Part shown: positions 26,913 through 35,916 of the stretch, piece after piece
Layout of the letters: each line of letters opens with the position of its first letter
Position numbering within the stretch: the first letter of the stretch is position 1
From: Methylocapsa palsarum
Lineage (GTDB): Bacteria > Pseudomonadota > Alphaproteobacteria > Rhizobiales > Beijerinckiaceae
NCBI RefSeq assembly: GCF_900114285.1
Contig: NZ_FOSN01000008.1
Coordinates: forward strand, 1-64,000
Length of the DNA stretch: 64,000 bases
Direction: 5' to 3'
Notes under the pieces: model-generated
Told to the model about the DNA's origin: nothing
The model's database searches: none
The model's input: the letters and a program-made list of their open reading frames with translations, nothing else
Program-made: the position numbers and the translations under genes

Positions 26913-27171
26913 GCGTCAGGCCGCGCTCCTTGGCGATTTCCTGCGCCTCGGCGAAAATTTCATCGACGGTGCGGCTGCTCACGCCGCTCGCTCTTGAAGC
27001 GGCCAGCTTCTTCCGCAACTCGTCCAGAGTGAGTTCCTGTTCGCGGCGGTCACGGTCACGCCGAACAAGATCGCGGACATAGTCGCTGACGCTGGCGTAA
27101 TCGCCGCGCCTGATCTGAGCTTCGATCCAGTCTTTCATGGGATCGGGCAAGGATACGGTCATTGTCGCCAC
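26905..27171 (-). CDS. parD: ParD-type antitoxin
   Basis: A CopG/ParD ribbon-helix-helix antitoxin of 88 residues. The DNA-binding strand and helices are TVSLPDPMKDWIEAQIRRGD and ASVSDYVRDLVRRD; the C-terminal half is the toxin-binding region. I chose the GTG at 27171 because GGAGG lies 7 nt upstream; ATG 27162, three codons later, is the alternative. It is expected to repress the parDE promoter in the AT-rich 110 bp toward glnE. Confidence 0.92.
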   Translation of the reverse strand: MATMTVSLPDPMKDWIEAQIRRGDYASVSDYVRDLVRRDRDRREQELTLDELRKKLAASRASGVSSRTVDEIFAEAQEIAKERGLTHE

Positions 27172-27272
27172 AGCGGCGCCTCCAGTTTCTTTCCATTCTA
27201 CCAAAATAGGAAAAAATCACAAATTTTCTTATTGTAAACTTGCGAATTGAACTTCAGCGCACAAAAGTCGTG

Positions 27273-30248
27273 TCAGGGTTTATGCAACACCCCATTAAAC
27301 ACTCCGCGCACCCTTCCCCGCGCGTCGCCCAGCGCGGCCTCAAGAGCGCTCATGCTCGGCAGCTCAGCGGCGCGGACGAGACGACGCTGGACCGCTTCGC
27401 TCGCTTCTCTGGGATCGGCGCCCGGATCTAGGGTCAGCCGCAGCATCTGGGTGACATTGGTCAGCAGGCGATGAGCGCCCAGCAAGACGCTTGAGTCCTC
27501 GGGCGCCAGAAGCCCCAGCCGGCCCGCCGTTTCGAGCGTGGCGAAGGTCGACACGCCGATAAGTTCAGGCGCCTCGCGCGCATGGCGCAGGAGGAGGTAT
27601 TGCGCCAGGAATTCGATATCGAGCAGCCCTCCCGCCGCAAGCTTCAGGTCCCAGAAACCGCCGTCGCCTTTTGCGCTGGCGACGAGGCTTCGCATTTTGT
27701 AAACTTCCCGCCGCAGCGTGTCGTCGCGCGGGCGGGTGAGGACGGCGCGGATCGCGCGTTCGACCTCCCCGGCGAGCTTCTCATCGCCCGCGATGACGCG
27801 CGCGCGGGTCAGGGCCATGTGCTCCCAGATTTCGGCGCCGGTGGTCTGATATTCGACGAAGCTGGCGAATTGCGTCGCCACCGGGCCCTGGCGGCCCGAG
27901 GGGCGAAGGCGCATATCCACCTCGTACAACGCGCCGCGCCGCGTCGGGGCGGTCAACGCCGCGATCAGCCGCTGGGCGATGCGGGTGTAATATTGCGCGG
28001 CGTGCAAGGGCCGCTGTCCATCCGATTCGGGACGGCCTGGATCAAAATCGTAGATCAAAATGAGATCGAGATCGGACGCCGCCGTCATTTCGCGCGACCC
28101 AAGCTTGCCGAGCGCGAGCACAATGGCCCGGCCACGCGGCGGGCGGCCATGGTCGGCGGCGAACGACGTCTCGACGAAGGCGAGGCACGCCGCGACGATA
28201 CTTTCGGCGAGCGCGGAATAGGCGCGCGCCGCATGTTGCGGGTCGATCGCGCCCGACAGCAACCGGAGGCCGATCGGAAACAGCTCCTCCTGCGCGAAAT
28301 CGCGCACGGCGTCGAGAAATTCCTCGGTCGTGACGGAATAATGCAAGAGCCGTCCGGCGCGTTCGCTGAATGCGGTCTCGTCCATCGAAGCGGCGAGAAC
28401 ATTCGGGTCCATCGCGATATCGAGCACATGCGGATGACGGGTCACCATCCGGGCGAGCCGGGGCGCCCCGCCAAGAATATCGGAGAACAATTCGCGAATG
28501 CCGGGATTGGCTTTCAGCTTCGAAAACAATTCAACCGCCGCGGGCATCCGCGCAAGCGCGGCGTCAAATCCGGCGAGAGCGGTGTCGGGGTCGCCCGAAC
28601 CGCTGAACGCCTGCAGGAGGTCGGGCACGAGATCTGTCAGCACTTCGCGCGCACGGGGTGTCCGCACCGCCGGACGCCGGCCGAAGTGCCAGCCCCGGAT
28701 GGTCTCGACCGCGAGCCGCGGAGTCTTGAAGCCAAGCCGCGTCAGCGTTTCGAGCGTTTCGGGATCGTCGTCCGCTCCGGTGAAAACGAGACTGCCGACC
28801 GCCGCGTCGAGCGAGGGTGCATGTTCGAACAGCCGTGCGTAATGCTCTGAGACCAGCCTCAGATGGCGCAGGAACTCCTCGCGGAAGCGCTTTTCGCGCG
28901 CATAGCCGCAAAAACGGGCGAACCGGCGCACGCCCTCGGCGTCGGCGGGCAGCCGCTGCGTCTGTTCGTCGCCGATCATTTGCAAACGGTGTTCGATTTC
29001 TCGCAAGAAGAGATAGGCGGCGCGAAGGTCGCGAACCGCCTCTGGCGTCACCCAGCGTTCGCGCCCGAGTTCGGTCAGCATGTCGAGGGTGCGCGAGCCG
29101 CGAAGACCCGGCCTTTTGCCGCCGAAGATCAGTTGTTGCGTCTGAACGAAGAATTCGATCTCCCGAATGCCGCCGCGGCCGAGCTTCACGTCGTGTCCTT
29201 CGACGCTGATCTCGCCGTGTCCCCGAACAGCGTGAATCTGCCGTTTCATCGCGTGAATATCGGCGATGGCCGCGTAGTCGAAATATTTGCGCCAGATGAA
29301 AGGCGCGAGCGCTTCGAGAAACTTCGCCCCCAGCGCCTTGTCCCCGGCGCAGGGGCGCGCCTTGATCATGGCGGCCCGCTCCCAGTTCTGCCCGACGAGT
29401 TCATAGTAATTGTAGGCCGCCGGCAGCGCGACGGCGACCGAGGTCGAGCCGGGATCAGGGCGCAGCCGCAGATCGACCCGCAAAACGTAGCCGTCGCCCG
29501 TATGCTCCTGCAGCAGGCGCGCCAGGCGTTTCGTCATGCGGACGTAAAGCTGATACGGCTCGGCAGCCTCCGTCAGAGCGGCGCACTCTGGGTCGAAAAA
29601 GACCGACAGATCAACATCGCTCGAATAGTTGAGTTCGTCGCCTCCAAGTTTGCCCAAAGCGAGAATGGCGAGGCCGCAGCCGGTTTCCGGCTGCTCTGGA
29701 TCCGGCAGCTTGAGCGAACCCGCGCCATGCGCCTCCCTCAGCAGGAATCGGAGCGCCGCGGCGATAAAGGCGTCCGCGGCGAGGGACAAGGCCCGCGTCG
29801 CCTCGACAACGTTAAACGCCGCGCCAAGATCGGCAAGGGCGATCAGGAGCGCGGTCTCTTGCTTGCCAAGCCGCAGGGCGCGCATGAGTTCCGCCTCATT
29901 TCCGGCGCCGGCGCAGACAGTGGCGAGGGCTCCAAGGCAAGCCGCAAGCGATTTCCACGGCGCATTCGTGAGACAACGCGCAAGCCGGGCCGGGTCCGCC
30001 TGGGCGAGGCGCCACAGGAACGGCGAATGATCGGCGAGCGCCTCTAGAAGCGCGCGAACGCCTGGTTCGGCCGTCAATTCGCGAAGGGGCTGCGCCGAAG
30101 CCGTCGAAAGGAACGCGTCCAGCAGCTCCCGCGCCCTTGAGGCGTCGGCGAGGCGGGGCGCGGCCCGAAGACGCCGCCAGAGGGGAAGATCCCCGTCAGA
30201 TTTGCGCTGAACCGCTTGCGTTTGAAGGCCTTTCCCGTTCGGCCGCAC
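27273..30248 (-). CDS. glnE: Glutamine synthetase adenylyltransferase/deadenylase
   Basis: Bifunctional enzyme of 991 residues that adds AMP to glutamine synthetase and removes it, in response to PII. Two nucleotidyltransferase domains are present. The N-terminal one has GGDELNYSSDVDLSVFFD, and the C-terminal one has GSREMTAASDLDLILIYDF, each with the catalytic acidic pair. Each is followed by a helical GlnD-PII-uridylylase-like domain. The start is a GTG 28 bases after the histidine kinase gene, so glnE is probably in the same transcript. Its extreme 3' end is repeated on the far side of parDE. Confidence 0.96.
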   Translation of the reverse strand: MRPNGKGLQTQAVQRKSDGDLPLWRRLRAAPRLADASRARELLDAFLSTASAQPLRELTAEPGVRALLEALADHSPFLWRLAQADPARLARCLTNAPWKSLAACLGALATVCAGAGNEAELMRALRLGKQETALLIALADLGAAFNVVEATRALSLAADAFIAAALRFLLREAHGAGSLKLPDPEQPETGCGLAILALGKLGGDELNYSSDVDLSVFFDPECAALTEAAEPYQLYVRMTKRLARLLQEHTGDGYVLRVDLRLRPDPGSTSVAVALPAAYNYYELVGQNWERAAMIKARPCAGDKALGAKFLEALAPFIWRKYFDYAAIADIHAMKRQIHAVRGHGEISVEGHDVKLGRGGIREIEFFVQTQQLIFGGKRPGLRGSRTLDMLTELGRERWVTPEAVRDLRAAYLFLREIEHRLQMIGDEQTQRLPADAEGVRRFARFCGYAREKRFREEFLRHLRLVSEHYARLFEHAPSLDAAVGSLVFTGADDDPETLETLTRLGFKTPRLAVETIRGWHFGRRPAVRTPRAREVLTDLVPDLLQAFSGSGDPDTALAGFDAALARMPAAVELFSKLKANPGIRELFSDILGGAPRLARMVTRHPHVLDIAMDPNVLAASMDETAFSERAGRLLHYSVTTEEFLDAVRDFAQEELFPIGLRLLSGAIDPQHAARAYSALAESIVAACLAFVETSFAADHGRPPRGRAIVLALGKLGSREMTAASDLDLILIYDFDPGRPESDGQRPLHAAQYYTRIAQRLIAALTAPTRRGALYEVDMRLRPSGRQGPVATQFASFVEYQTTGAEIWEHMALTRARVIAGDEKLAGEVERAIRAVLTRPRDDTLRREVYKMRSLVASAKGDGGFWDLKLAAGGLLDIEFLAQYLLLRHAREAPELIGVSTFATLETAGRLGLLAPEDSSVLLGAHRLLTNVTQMLRLTLDPGADPREASEAVQRRLVRAAELPSMSALEAALGDARGRVRGVFNGVLHKP
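27285..27400 (-). repeat. glnE 3'-end repeat (right copy, in gene)
   Basis: The last part of the intact glnE coding sequence, repeated at 26401-26516 in direct orientation with about 93% identity by eye. The homology stops five codons before the glnE stop codon, so only the last residues (HKP) differ from the displaced copy. Together the two copies bracket the parDE module. Confidence 0.85.
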
Positions 30249-30276
30249 CCGGAGCGGCGCTTGAAATCAGACAGCG

Positions 30277-31698
30277 CTACCCGGCCAGAGCCAGAGGCGC
30301 CGGCGCGGGCATCGGCATCGAGGCCAAGGGGATCGAGAGGACGACGCGCAGACCCGGATTGTTGTCCTCGATCCGGACCGTTCCGTTATGAAGGCGCGCC
30401 ACCGCGGCGACCAGAGACAGGCCAAGGCCCGAACCGGGCCGCGAACGGGCGTTCTCCAGTCGGACAAAGCGATCGAGCACCCGCGTGCGATCCTTTTCCG
30501 CAATGCCGGGGCCCCTGTCCGCAACGCTGATTTCGACGTTTCCACAACGGCGCGCCGCTTGGAGATAGACGGTCCGGTCCGCCACATTGTCGACCGCGCC
30601 ATATTTCAACGCGTTGTCGACAAGATTGGCGACAGCCTGGCCGACCAGTTCCCGGCTGCCGCGCAGGCAGAGATTCGGCTCCGAGGTCGTTCTCAGCACG
30701 ATTCCCTTTTCCTCGGCCAGCGGTTCGTAGAGTTCGCCAACATCGAGAGTCACCGCCGATGCGTTGAAATCGACCATGCCTTCGCGTCCGGCTCCGGCTT
30801 CCGCGCGCGCGATTTTCAGAAGCGCGTCGAAGATCTGGATCAGCCTGTCGGATTCGTCGAGCACCTTTTCGAGCGCCGACCGGTAGTCTTCCGGAGTCTT
30901 GCCGAGCCGGAGCGCCTGTTCAGCGGCGACGCGAAGCCGGGTCAGCGGCGTCTTGAGGTCATGCGCGATATTGTCGGAAACCTCTTTGAGGCCCGCCATC
31001 AACTCGGAGATCCGCTCCAGCATGGCGTTGAGATTTTGCACCAGCCGATCGAGTTCGTCGCCGGTTCCAGCCAGCGGCAGCCGACCGGACAGATCGCCGG
31101 CGACGATCGTGCGGGCGTTGGCGTTGATGGCGTCCACGCGATTGAGAACCCTGCGGGACACCCAGAGCCCGCCGAGGGTTCCGATCACCACCAGCCAGAA
31201 CAGCGACGTCAGCAGGGCGCCGCCAAGGATTTTGCGAAGGGTCTCGCCTTCCTGAAGGTCATGGCCCACGAGAAGACGGTATCCGCCCGGGAGGGGAAAA
31301 ATGCGGGCGAGCGCCCAGTGCCGCTCGGTCGACCCGTCGGTCGGCTGATAGATCGTCTCGGTGATCCCGGTGCGGCTCATGACGCCGACGGGCAAGCCGG
31401 TGACGTTGCCGGCGATGGGCTCTTCCTCGGGGTTGGTCACAAGATAAAGCTGCGCGCCTGGCCGCCGGCTTCGCTTTTCGATGCTGACGAGAAGGCGGCT
31501 CATGCCGCCCTGGGCGAATTGTTCGTAAAGTCCTGAAATATCGGCGTCGATCGTCTGCGCGATCTGTTCGTCGATCAAGATCTTGATATTGCCGCCGACG
31601 CTGCCGAGAACGAGGCCGGCGCCGATGGCGGAAATCGCCAGATAGGCGAGCGAGACCTTGAAGACTGTCGTGCGGAACAGTTTACCCAGAGGTATCAC
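30277..31698 (-). CDS. Histidine kinase of envelope two-component system
   Basis: A 473-residue sensor kinase. Two transmembrane helices (about 13-33 and 163-185) enclose a periplasmic domain. A HAMP domain follows (RRVLNRVDAINANARTIVAG), then HisKA with DNIAHDLKTPLTRL, and a HATPase domain with VANLVDNALKYG, VADRGPGIAE and GSGLGLSLVAAV. The start overlaps the response regulator gene by 17 bases. The neighbouring degP suggests that it senses envelope stress, but that is inference. Confidence 0.93.
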   Translation of the reverse strand: MIPLGKLFRTTVFKVSLAYLAISAIGAGLVLGSVGGNIKILIDEQIAQTIDADISGLYEQFAQGGMSRLLVSIEKRSRRPGAQLYLVTNPEEEPIAGNVTGLPVGVMSRTGITETIYQPTDGSTERHWALARIFPLPGGYRLLVGHDLQEGETLRKILGGALLTSLFWLVVIGTLGGLWVSRRVLNRVDAINANARTIVAGDLSGRLPLAGTGDELDRLVQNLNAMLERISELMAGLKEVSDNIAHDLKTPLTRLRVAAEQALRLGKTPEDYRSALEKVLDESDRLIQIFDALLKIARAEAGAGREGMVDFNASAVTLDVGELYEPLAEEKGIVLRTTSEPNLCLRGSRELVGQAVANLVDNALKYGAVDNVADRTVYLQAARRCGNVEISVADRGPGIAEKDRTRVLDRFVRLENARSRPGSGLGLSLVAAVARLHNGTVRIEDNNPGLRVVLSIPLASMPMPAPAPLALAG

Positions 31699-32365
31699 GG
31701 ATCATATACCCCGCGCCGCGAATGGTCTGCAGAAGCGGCGGATCGAACCCTTTGTCGATCTTGCTCCGCAGTCTTGAAATATGAACGTCGATCACGTTGG
31801 TCTGCGGATCGAAATGGTAATCCCAGACATTTTCGAGGAGCATGGTCCGTGTGACCACCTGCCCGGCGTGTTTCATCAGATATTCGAGCAGCCTGAACTC
31901 GCGCGGCTGCAACAGAATTTCCTTGCCGTCGCGGGTCAGCTTGTGCGCCAGGCGATCCAGTTCGAGACCATTGACGCGATAGGTCGTCTCCTCGCTGGAT
32001 CCCGGCTGCTTGCGTCGCGCCAGAACCTCGACGCGGGCGAGAAGCTCGGAAAACGCGTAGGGCTTTGGAAGATAATCGTCGCCGCCAGCGCGCAGCCCCT
32101 TGACCCGGTCATCGACCTGCCCCAGCGCCGACAGGATCAACGTCGGAGTTTCGACTTTCTGCGCCCTCAGACTGCCGATCAGCGACAATCCGTCCAGCTT
32201 CGGCAGCATACGATCGACGACGAGCACGTCGTAGGTTTCGTCCCGGGCGCGCGCATAACCCTCAAGCCCATCGCCGACGATATCGGCGACATGACCCGCC
32301 TCGCGGAACGCCTTCGCCAGATAATTGGCGGCCTCGGCGTCATCTTCCACAATAAGGATTCGCAT
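31682..32365 (-). CDS. OmpR/PhoB-family response regulator
   Basis: A 227-residue transcription regulator. The receiver domain has the acidic pocket EDD at residues 7-9, the phospho-acceptor Asp51 (VLVVDRMLPKLDG) and the lysine in YLPKPYAF. The winged-helix output domain (LLQPREFRLLEYLMKHAGQV, then DVHISRLRSKID) binds DNA. I chose ATG 32365 (MRILIVEDD); the frame extends nine codons upstream. It is downstream of degP, separated from it by a strong terminator hairpin, so it likely has its own promoter. Confidence 0.95.
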   Translation of the reverse strand: MRILIVEDDAEAANYLAKAFREAGHVADIVGDGLEGYARARDETYDVLVVDRMLPKLDGLSLIGSLRAQKVETPTLILSALGQVDDRVKGLRAGGDDYLPKPYAFSELLARVEVLARRKQPGSSEETTYRVNGLELDRLAHKLTRDGKEILLQPREFRLLEYLMKHAGQVVTRTMLLENVWDYHFDPQTNVIDVHISRLRSKIDKGFDPPLLQTIRGAGYMIRDTSG

Positions 32366-32390
32366 AGACGACATATAGCTGATCTCTGAC

Positions 32391-32423
32391 AAAAACAGCA
32401 GGCCGGGAGAGAACTCCCGGCCT
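32391..32423 (-). terminator. Intrinsic terminator after degP
   Basis: Perfect ten-base arms AGGCCGGGAG (32400-32409) and CTCCCGGCCT (32414-32423) enclose a four-base loop. On the minus strand a five-T run follows at 32395-32391. The position between degP and the response regulator gene means degP transcription mostly stops here. Confidence 0.85.
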
Positions 32424-32493
32424 GTCGCATCCCGGATCCGGCGCGCGACGGGGGAATCACGGCGCCAGATCGCTCAACCTCTGGGCGAGAGGC

Positions 32494-34026
32494 CTAGGAA
32501 GCCGGAGTGAGCGCGATGGCGACAAATCGCGTGCCTTCGCTGCCCTTGACTCTGAGGAGCACGGCCTTGCGACCTTCCTTTTTAGCTTCGGCCAAAACCG
32601 CGCTCACGTCGGCCGGACGGCTGACGCTTTTTCCGCCCGCCTCGACGATCACATCGCCGACGCGAACGCCTTTCTGCGCCGCGGCTCCGTCCGGGTCGAT
32701 GTCGGCGACGACGACGCCTTCACCGCCTGCGCCCTGCATCGAGGATGCGGGCGCGAGAGAAAGGCCAAGACCCTTGAAGCTCGAATCCTCGCTGACCGCC
32801 GCCTTAGCGGGGCTCGCCTTTTCGTCCGGCAGCGAGCCGAGTTTGATCGGAACGGTTTTTTCCGATCCGTTGTGCCAATAGATCAGATCCGCCTTCTTGC
32901 CGGGTCCGAGCGCCGCGACCTTGCGGGCCAATTCGCGCGGGCCGTCGATCCGTTCGCCGTCGATGCCAAGAATGACGTCGCCGGATTTCAGGCCGGCCTC
33001 GGCCGCGGGCGAATTCGCCTGCGCATCGGCGACGAGCGCGCCTTTTGCCGCCTTCAGGCCGAGGCTGTCGGCGACTTCCGTCGTGACCGGCTGAATCTGA
33101 ACGCCGATCCAGCCGCGAGCGACCGAACCCTTGTCCTTCAGCGACGCAACGACAGTCTGCGCGCTCTCGGACGGAATGGCGAAGCCAATGCCGACGCTTC
33201 CACCCGAAGGCGAGAAGATGGCGGTGTTCACGCCGACGACGTCGCCCTGCGCATTGAAGGTCGGGCCGCCCGAATTGCCCCGGTTCACAGGCGCGTCGAT
33301 CTGAAGGAAATCGTCATAGGGACCGGCGCCGATATCGCGGCCGCGGGCCGAGACGATTCCGGCCGTCACGGTGCCGCCAAGGCCGAACGGGTTGCCGACC
33401 GCGAACACCCAATCGCCGACGCGAGGCACGACGGTCGAGAATTTGACATGCTGGTACGGACCCCCGGTCTTGATCTTGAGAAGCGCAAGGTCGGTCTTCT
33501 TGTCGGTTCCGATCACGCTGGCCGGCAATACGGTCTTGCCGTCGTCCATCGTCACGGTGACGTCGGTGGCGTTCTCGACGACGTGATTGTTGGTCACGAC
33601 ATAGCCGTCCTCGGTGATGATGAATCCCGAGCCCTGAGCTTGACCCGTATGCGGCTTGCCATGCGGCGCGCCGCCGCGCGGGCCGTTTTCGCCAAAGCGC
33701 TTGAAGAACTTTTCGAGCGGATCGCCGGGCGCGAACTGCGGCATGCCGCCGTCTTCGTCGGCGTCGGCGGTCTCGGTGACCTTTACCTTGACGGAGACGA
33801 CGGCTCCGCGGACGCGGTCAACGACATCCGCGAACGTCGCCGGGCCAACCGAGGGCGCGGCCGTATCGGCCATCGCGGGGCTGGTGGGAACAAATTCAGT
33901 CATGGCCGCGCCGGTGAGGGCGATCGTGGCGACCGCGCCGAGCAGGGCAGCGCGCAGCGCCCGGGGCTTCCGGGGCTTCCGGGGCGCGCCGTGGGCGTCA
34001 GGGCGAGAGTACGAGGAACTAGCCAT
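32494..34026 (-). CDS. degP: Periplasmic Do-family serine protease DegP/HtrA
   Basis: Envelope quality-control protease and chaperone of 510 residues. After a long signal region come the trypsin-like domain with catalytic His (VTNNHVVENATDV), Asp (KKTDLALLKI) and Ser (RGNSGGPTF), and two PDZ domains. The first PDZ begins near VARGWIGVQIQPV and the second near GLGLSLAPA. An acidic and glycine-rich loop follows VKVTETADADED. I chose ATG 34026 (MASSSYSR). The N-terminus has a PRKPRKPRALR repeat. The order degP, regulator, kinase, glnE recurs in Rhizobiales. Confidence 0.95.
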   Translation of the reverse strand: MASSSYSRPDAHGAPRKPRKPRALRAALLGAVATIALTGAAMTEFVPTSPAMADTAAPSVGPATFADVVDRVRGAVVSVKVKVTETADADEDGGMPQFAPGDPLEKFFKRFGENGPRGGAPHGKPHTGQAQGSGFIITEDGYVVTNNHVVENATDVTVTMDDGKTVLPASVIGTDKKTDLALLKIKTGGPYQHVKFSTVVPRVGDWVFAVGNPFGLGGTVTAGIVSARGRDIGAGPYDDFLQIDAPVNRGNSGGPTFNAQGDVVGVNTAIFSPSGGSVGIGFAIPSESAQTVVASLKDKGSVARGWIGVQIQPVTTEVADSLGLKAAKGALVADAQANSPAAEAGLKSGDVILGIDGERIDGPRELARKVAALGPGKKADLIYWHNGSEKTVPIKLGSLPDEKASPAKAAVSEDSSFKGLGLSLAPASSMQGAGGEGVVVADIDPDGAAAQKGVRVGDVIVEAGGKSVSRPADVSAVLAEAKKEGRKAVLLRVKGSEGTRFVAIALTPAS

Positions 34027-34341
34027 TTTCAGTGTCTCTCCATTTGCAAAGCATTGCGAATCAAAACTCAAAAACGCCGCCCGCGCCGCGTTCCTGACAA
34101 TGTATATGGGCGAGCGCTCCTTACGCCGCCATTTCGGCACTATGAAAGTTCAGTAAGCTTGAACGATCCGGTGAACCTGGACATTCGGCGCGTTTGGTCA
34201 GTGAGGCGCCTCCAGAATCAGTCCTGCAGCCGCCGGGGAAAATATGGGTTTGACAAATGATCAGTCGGGGCCGCGAAGCGTCGCTATCAAAAATACCCTG
34301 CGGGGCGGAATTGTGGCTGCATGAGCAGCCAGAATTTCGCT
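34027..34341. other. Intergenic region between degP and DUF2155 gene
   Basis: This 315-bp stretch must hold the degP promoter on the minus strand and the 3' end region of the DUF2155 gene. An imperfect hairpin at 34307-34338 (annotated separately) follows the DUF2155 stop codon. No gene with a convincing start was found. Confidence 0.5.
34307..34338 (-). terminator. Hairpin after DUF2155 gene, possible terminator
   Basis: Arms at 34307-34320 (GGAATTGTGGCTGC) and 34325-34338 (GCAGCCAGAATTTC) pair at 12 of 14 positions around ATGA. It begins three bases after the stop codon of the DUF2155 gene. A T-rich run (TATTTTTG on the minus strand) comes only about 12 bases later, so termination efficiency is uncertain. 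Confidence 0.55.
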
Positions 34342-35052
34342 CTAGCGACCGCCGTTGCCCGGCCGATCCCACGGCATTGGCGGAAACGGGCTCGGGGCCG
34401 GCGCCCCGCGCGGCGGCTCTCCGCCGGGGATTTCGTTTGGAGGCGCCATACGGCGCGCCTTCTCGGCGGCGGCCTTCTTTGCGGCGATGCGCCTCGCCCT
34501 ATCCGCGGCCGCTTTCGCCTTGGCTTCCTCGGCCTGGGTCTTGGCGGCGTCTTCCGGAGAACCGGCGCCGTCCGGCGACTGGGCGTTTTCCAGAGGCGCC
34601 GCGGGCGTATCCGCCGCCGCCGGCTCGGGCGGAGAGACGACGGCTTCGCCGCCGCCTTGGCAGTCGGTCAGCCAGATATCATAGACGGGATGCTCGATGG
34701 CGTGGAGGCCCGGACTCGCGGCGTACATCCATCCCGAAAAGATGCGCTTGTATTCGTTCTTGGCGTCGACCTCATCCACCTCGACAAAGGTCGTCGTTTG
34801 TGGAGCTTCGGTGGCGGGACGCGTCAGGCACGCGCGCTGGGTGATCTGCAACGAACCGAACTGGACGGTTTCGTCGGTCGCGACCTCGAACGCGATGATC
34901 CGGCCGGTGATCTTGTCGAGGCCGGTGAAGACGGCGATCGGATGCTTGATCTTGTCGGCTTTCGCGAGCGGCGCTGACGCCAGCATAAGGCCGGACAGCG
35001 CGCAACGAACAAGCGCCCGTCGCGGGAGGACGAAGCGACCCGCGATCCTCAC
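34342..35052 (-). CDS. DUF2155 domain-containing periplasmic protein
   Basis: A 236-residue secreted protein. The signal peptide (ALVRCALSGLMLASAPLAKA) is followed by the DUF2155 domain, with AVFTGLDKITGRIIAFEVA, FGSLQITQRACL and FSGWMYAASPGLHAIEHPVYDIWLTDC split over residues 40-130. The C-terminal 100 residues are a low-complexity alanine/lysine/proline tail with a charged coiled stretch (KAKAAADRARRIAAKKAAAE). The function is unknown. It is followed on the same strand by no gene until degP. Confidence 0.88.
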   Translation of the reverse strand: MRIAGRFVLPRRALVRCALSGLMLASAPLAKADKIKHPIAVFTGLDKITGRIIAFEVATDETVQFGSLQITQRACLTRPATEAPQTTTFVEVDEVDAKNEYKRIFSGWMYAASPGLHAIEHPVYDIWLTDCQGGGEAVVSPPEPAAADTPAAPLENAQSPDGAGSPEDAAKTQAEEAKAKAAADRARRIAAKKAAAEKARRMAPPNEIPGGEPPRGAPAPSPFPPMPWDRPGNGGR

Positions 35053-35197
35053 GCGCGCCCCCGCGCCGCAATGAACGGCTGGCGCCGCCTAGCGGCGTGA
35101 GCGGAAGCCAAGGCGAGCATCAGATCCAAGAGATTTCCTTTGACCGAGTCGCTGACCGAGACGCAAGTCGTATCGAGATGTTGATCAAATATGCGCT

Positions 35198-35599
35198 CTA
35201 GCCTTCCGGCGTCCAGGCGTCGTAATCGCCCGTCGCGCGCGGCCGCGCGTTGGCGCGAAGGGTCGAGCCCGGCGGGCGCCAGGCTTCCGGGGTCCCGGTC
35301 AGATTCGGGATATAGGGCAATTGCCAGTCCCGCGCGGCGTATGTTTCCTCGGTCGGCGGAACGTCAACCGTATGGTGCAGCCACCCGTACCAGCCGGGCG
35401 GCGTCAGCGACCCCTCGCTCTGCCCGGAATAGATCACCCAGCGGCGCTCGAAGCCCAGCGCCGGATCGATTTTCCTGCCGCGATAATAGCGGCCGCCAAA
35501 TTCATCGGTCCCTACGAATTTGCCAAACAGCGCCGTATAGACCCTCGTGTTCAGCGTCTGACCGTTCCACCAGGTGAAAATCTCGTAAAGCCATTTCAT
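35198..35599 (-). CDS. Complex I accessory subunit NDUFA12 (B17.2)
   Basis: A 133-residue homologue of the mitochondrial complex I subunit NDUFA12, present in alphaproteobacterial NADH dehydrogenase. Diagnostic blocks are WWNGQTLNTRVYT, GTDEFGGRYYRG, RRWVIYSG and PPGWYGWLHHTVDVPPTE, with a late W-R-P-P-G. It binds the peripheral arm on the cytoplasmic side. The main nuo operon is not in the window. It lies upstream of the DUF2155 gene on the same strand. Confidence 0.95.
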   Translation of the reverse strand: MKWLYEIFTWWNGQTLNTRVYTALFGKFVGTDEFGGRYYRGRKIDPALGFERRWVIYSGQSEGSLTPPGWYGWLHHTVDVPPTEETYAARDWQLPYIPNLTGTPEAWRPPGSTLRANARPRATGDYDAWTPEG

Positions 35600-35916
35600 G
35601 GGCTGACTTGCCTTCGGCTGTTTCGGGACGGCCTTGCTCGAGATCGCGCCGCTTTGGTCCGGTTATGACGGGGCGAGGCCGCTCTGTCCAGACCGGACCG
35701 GTCCTGGCTTCGCCCTGCGTTTGAAATGCGCCAGGATCAATCCAAATCTCCATGCTTTGCTGGTTTTCCCCAGATTATCGGCAATTCACAGGATTGGAGG
35801 CGGCGAGAGGTCAATCGGAGCCATGAACCCTTCCCCGCCGTCAATAGTTTTGTTACCAATTTCTCTCAACATCTTGTACGATCGCTTGATCGGAACGACT
35901 ATATGAGGGGATACCG
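35600..35916. other. Divergent promoter region of NDUFA12 and nrdJ genes
   Basis: This 317-bp gap separates divergent genes. A palindrome GACCGG-A-CCGGTC lies at 35691-35703, flanked by CCA and TGG. GAGGGG sits about 7 nt before the nrdJ start. I looked for, but did not find, a cobalamin riboswitch B12 box, which might have been expected before a B12-dependent enzyme. Confidence 0.5.

Noticed and set aside
35180-35200. TAGAGCGC after the NDUFA12 stop codon, as in the repeat element
   Set aside because: No palindromes follow; a short match to the element end can arise by chance.
35600-35916. Cobalamin riboswitch before nrdJ
   Set aside because: No B12 box or typical paired structure could be recognised by eye.
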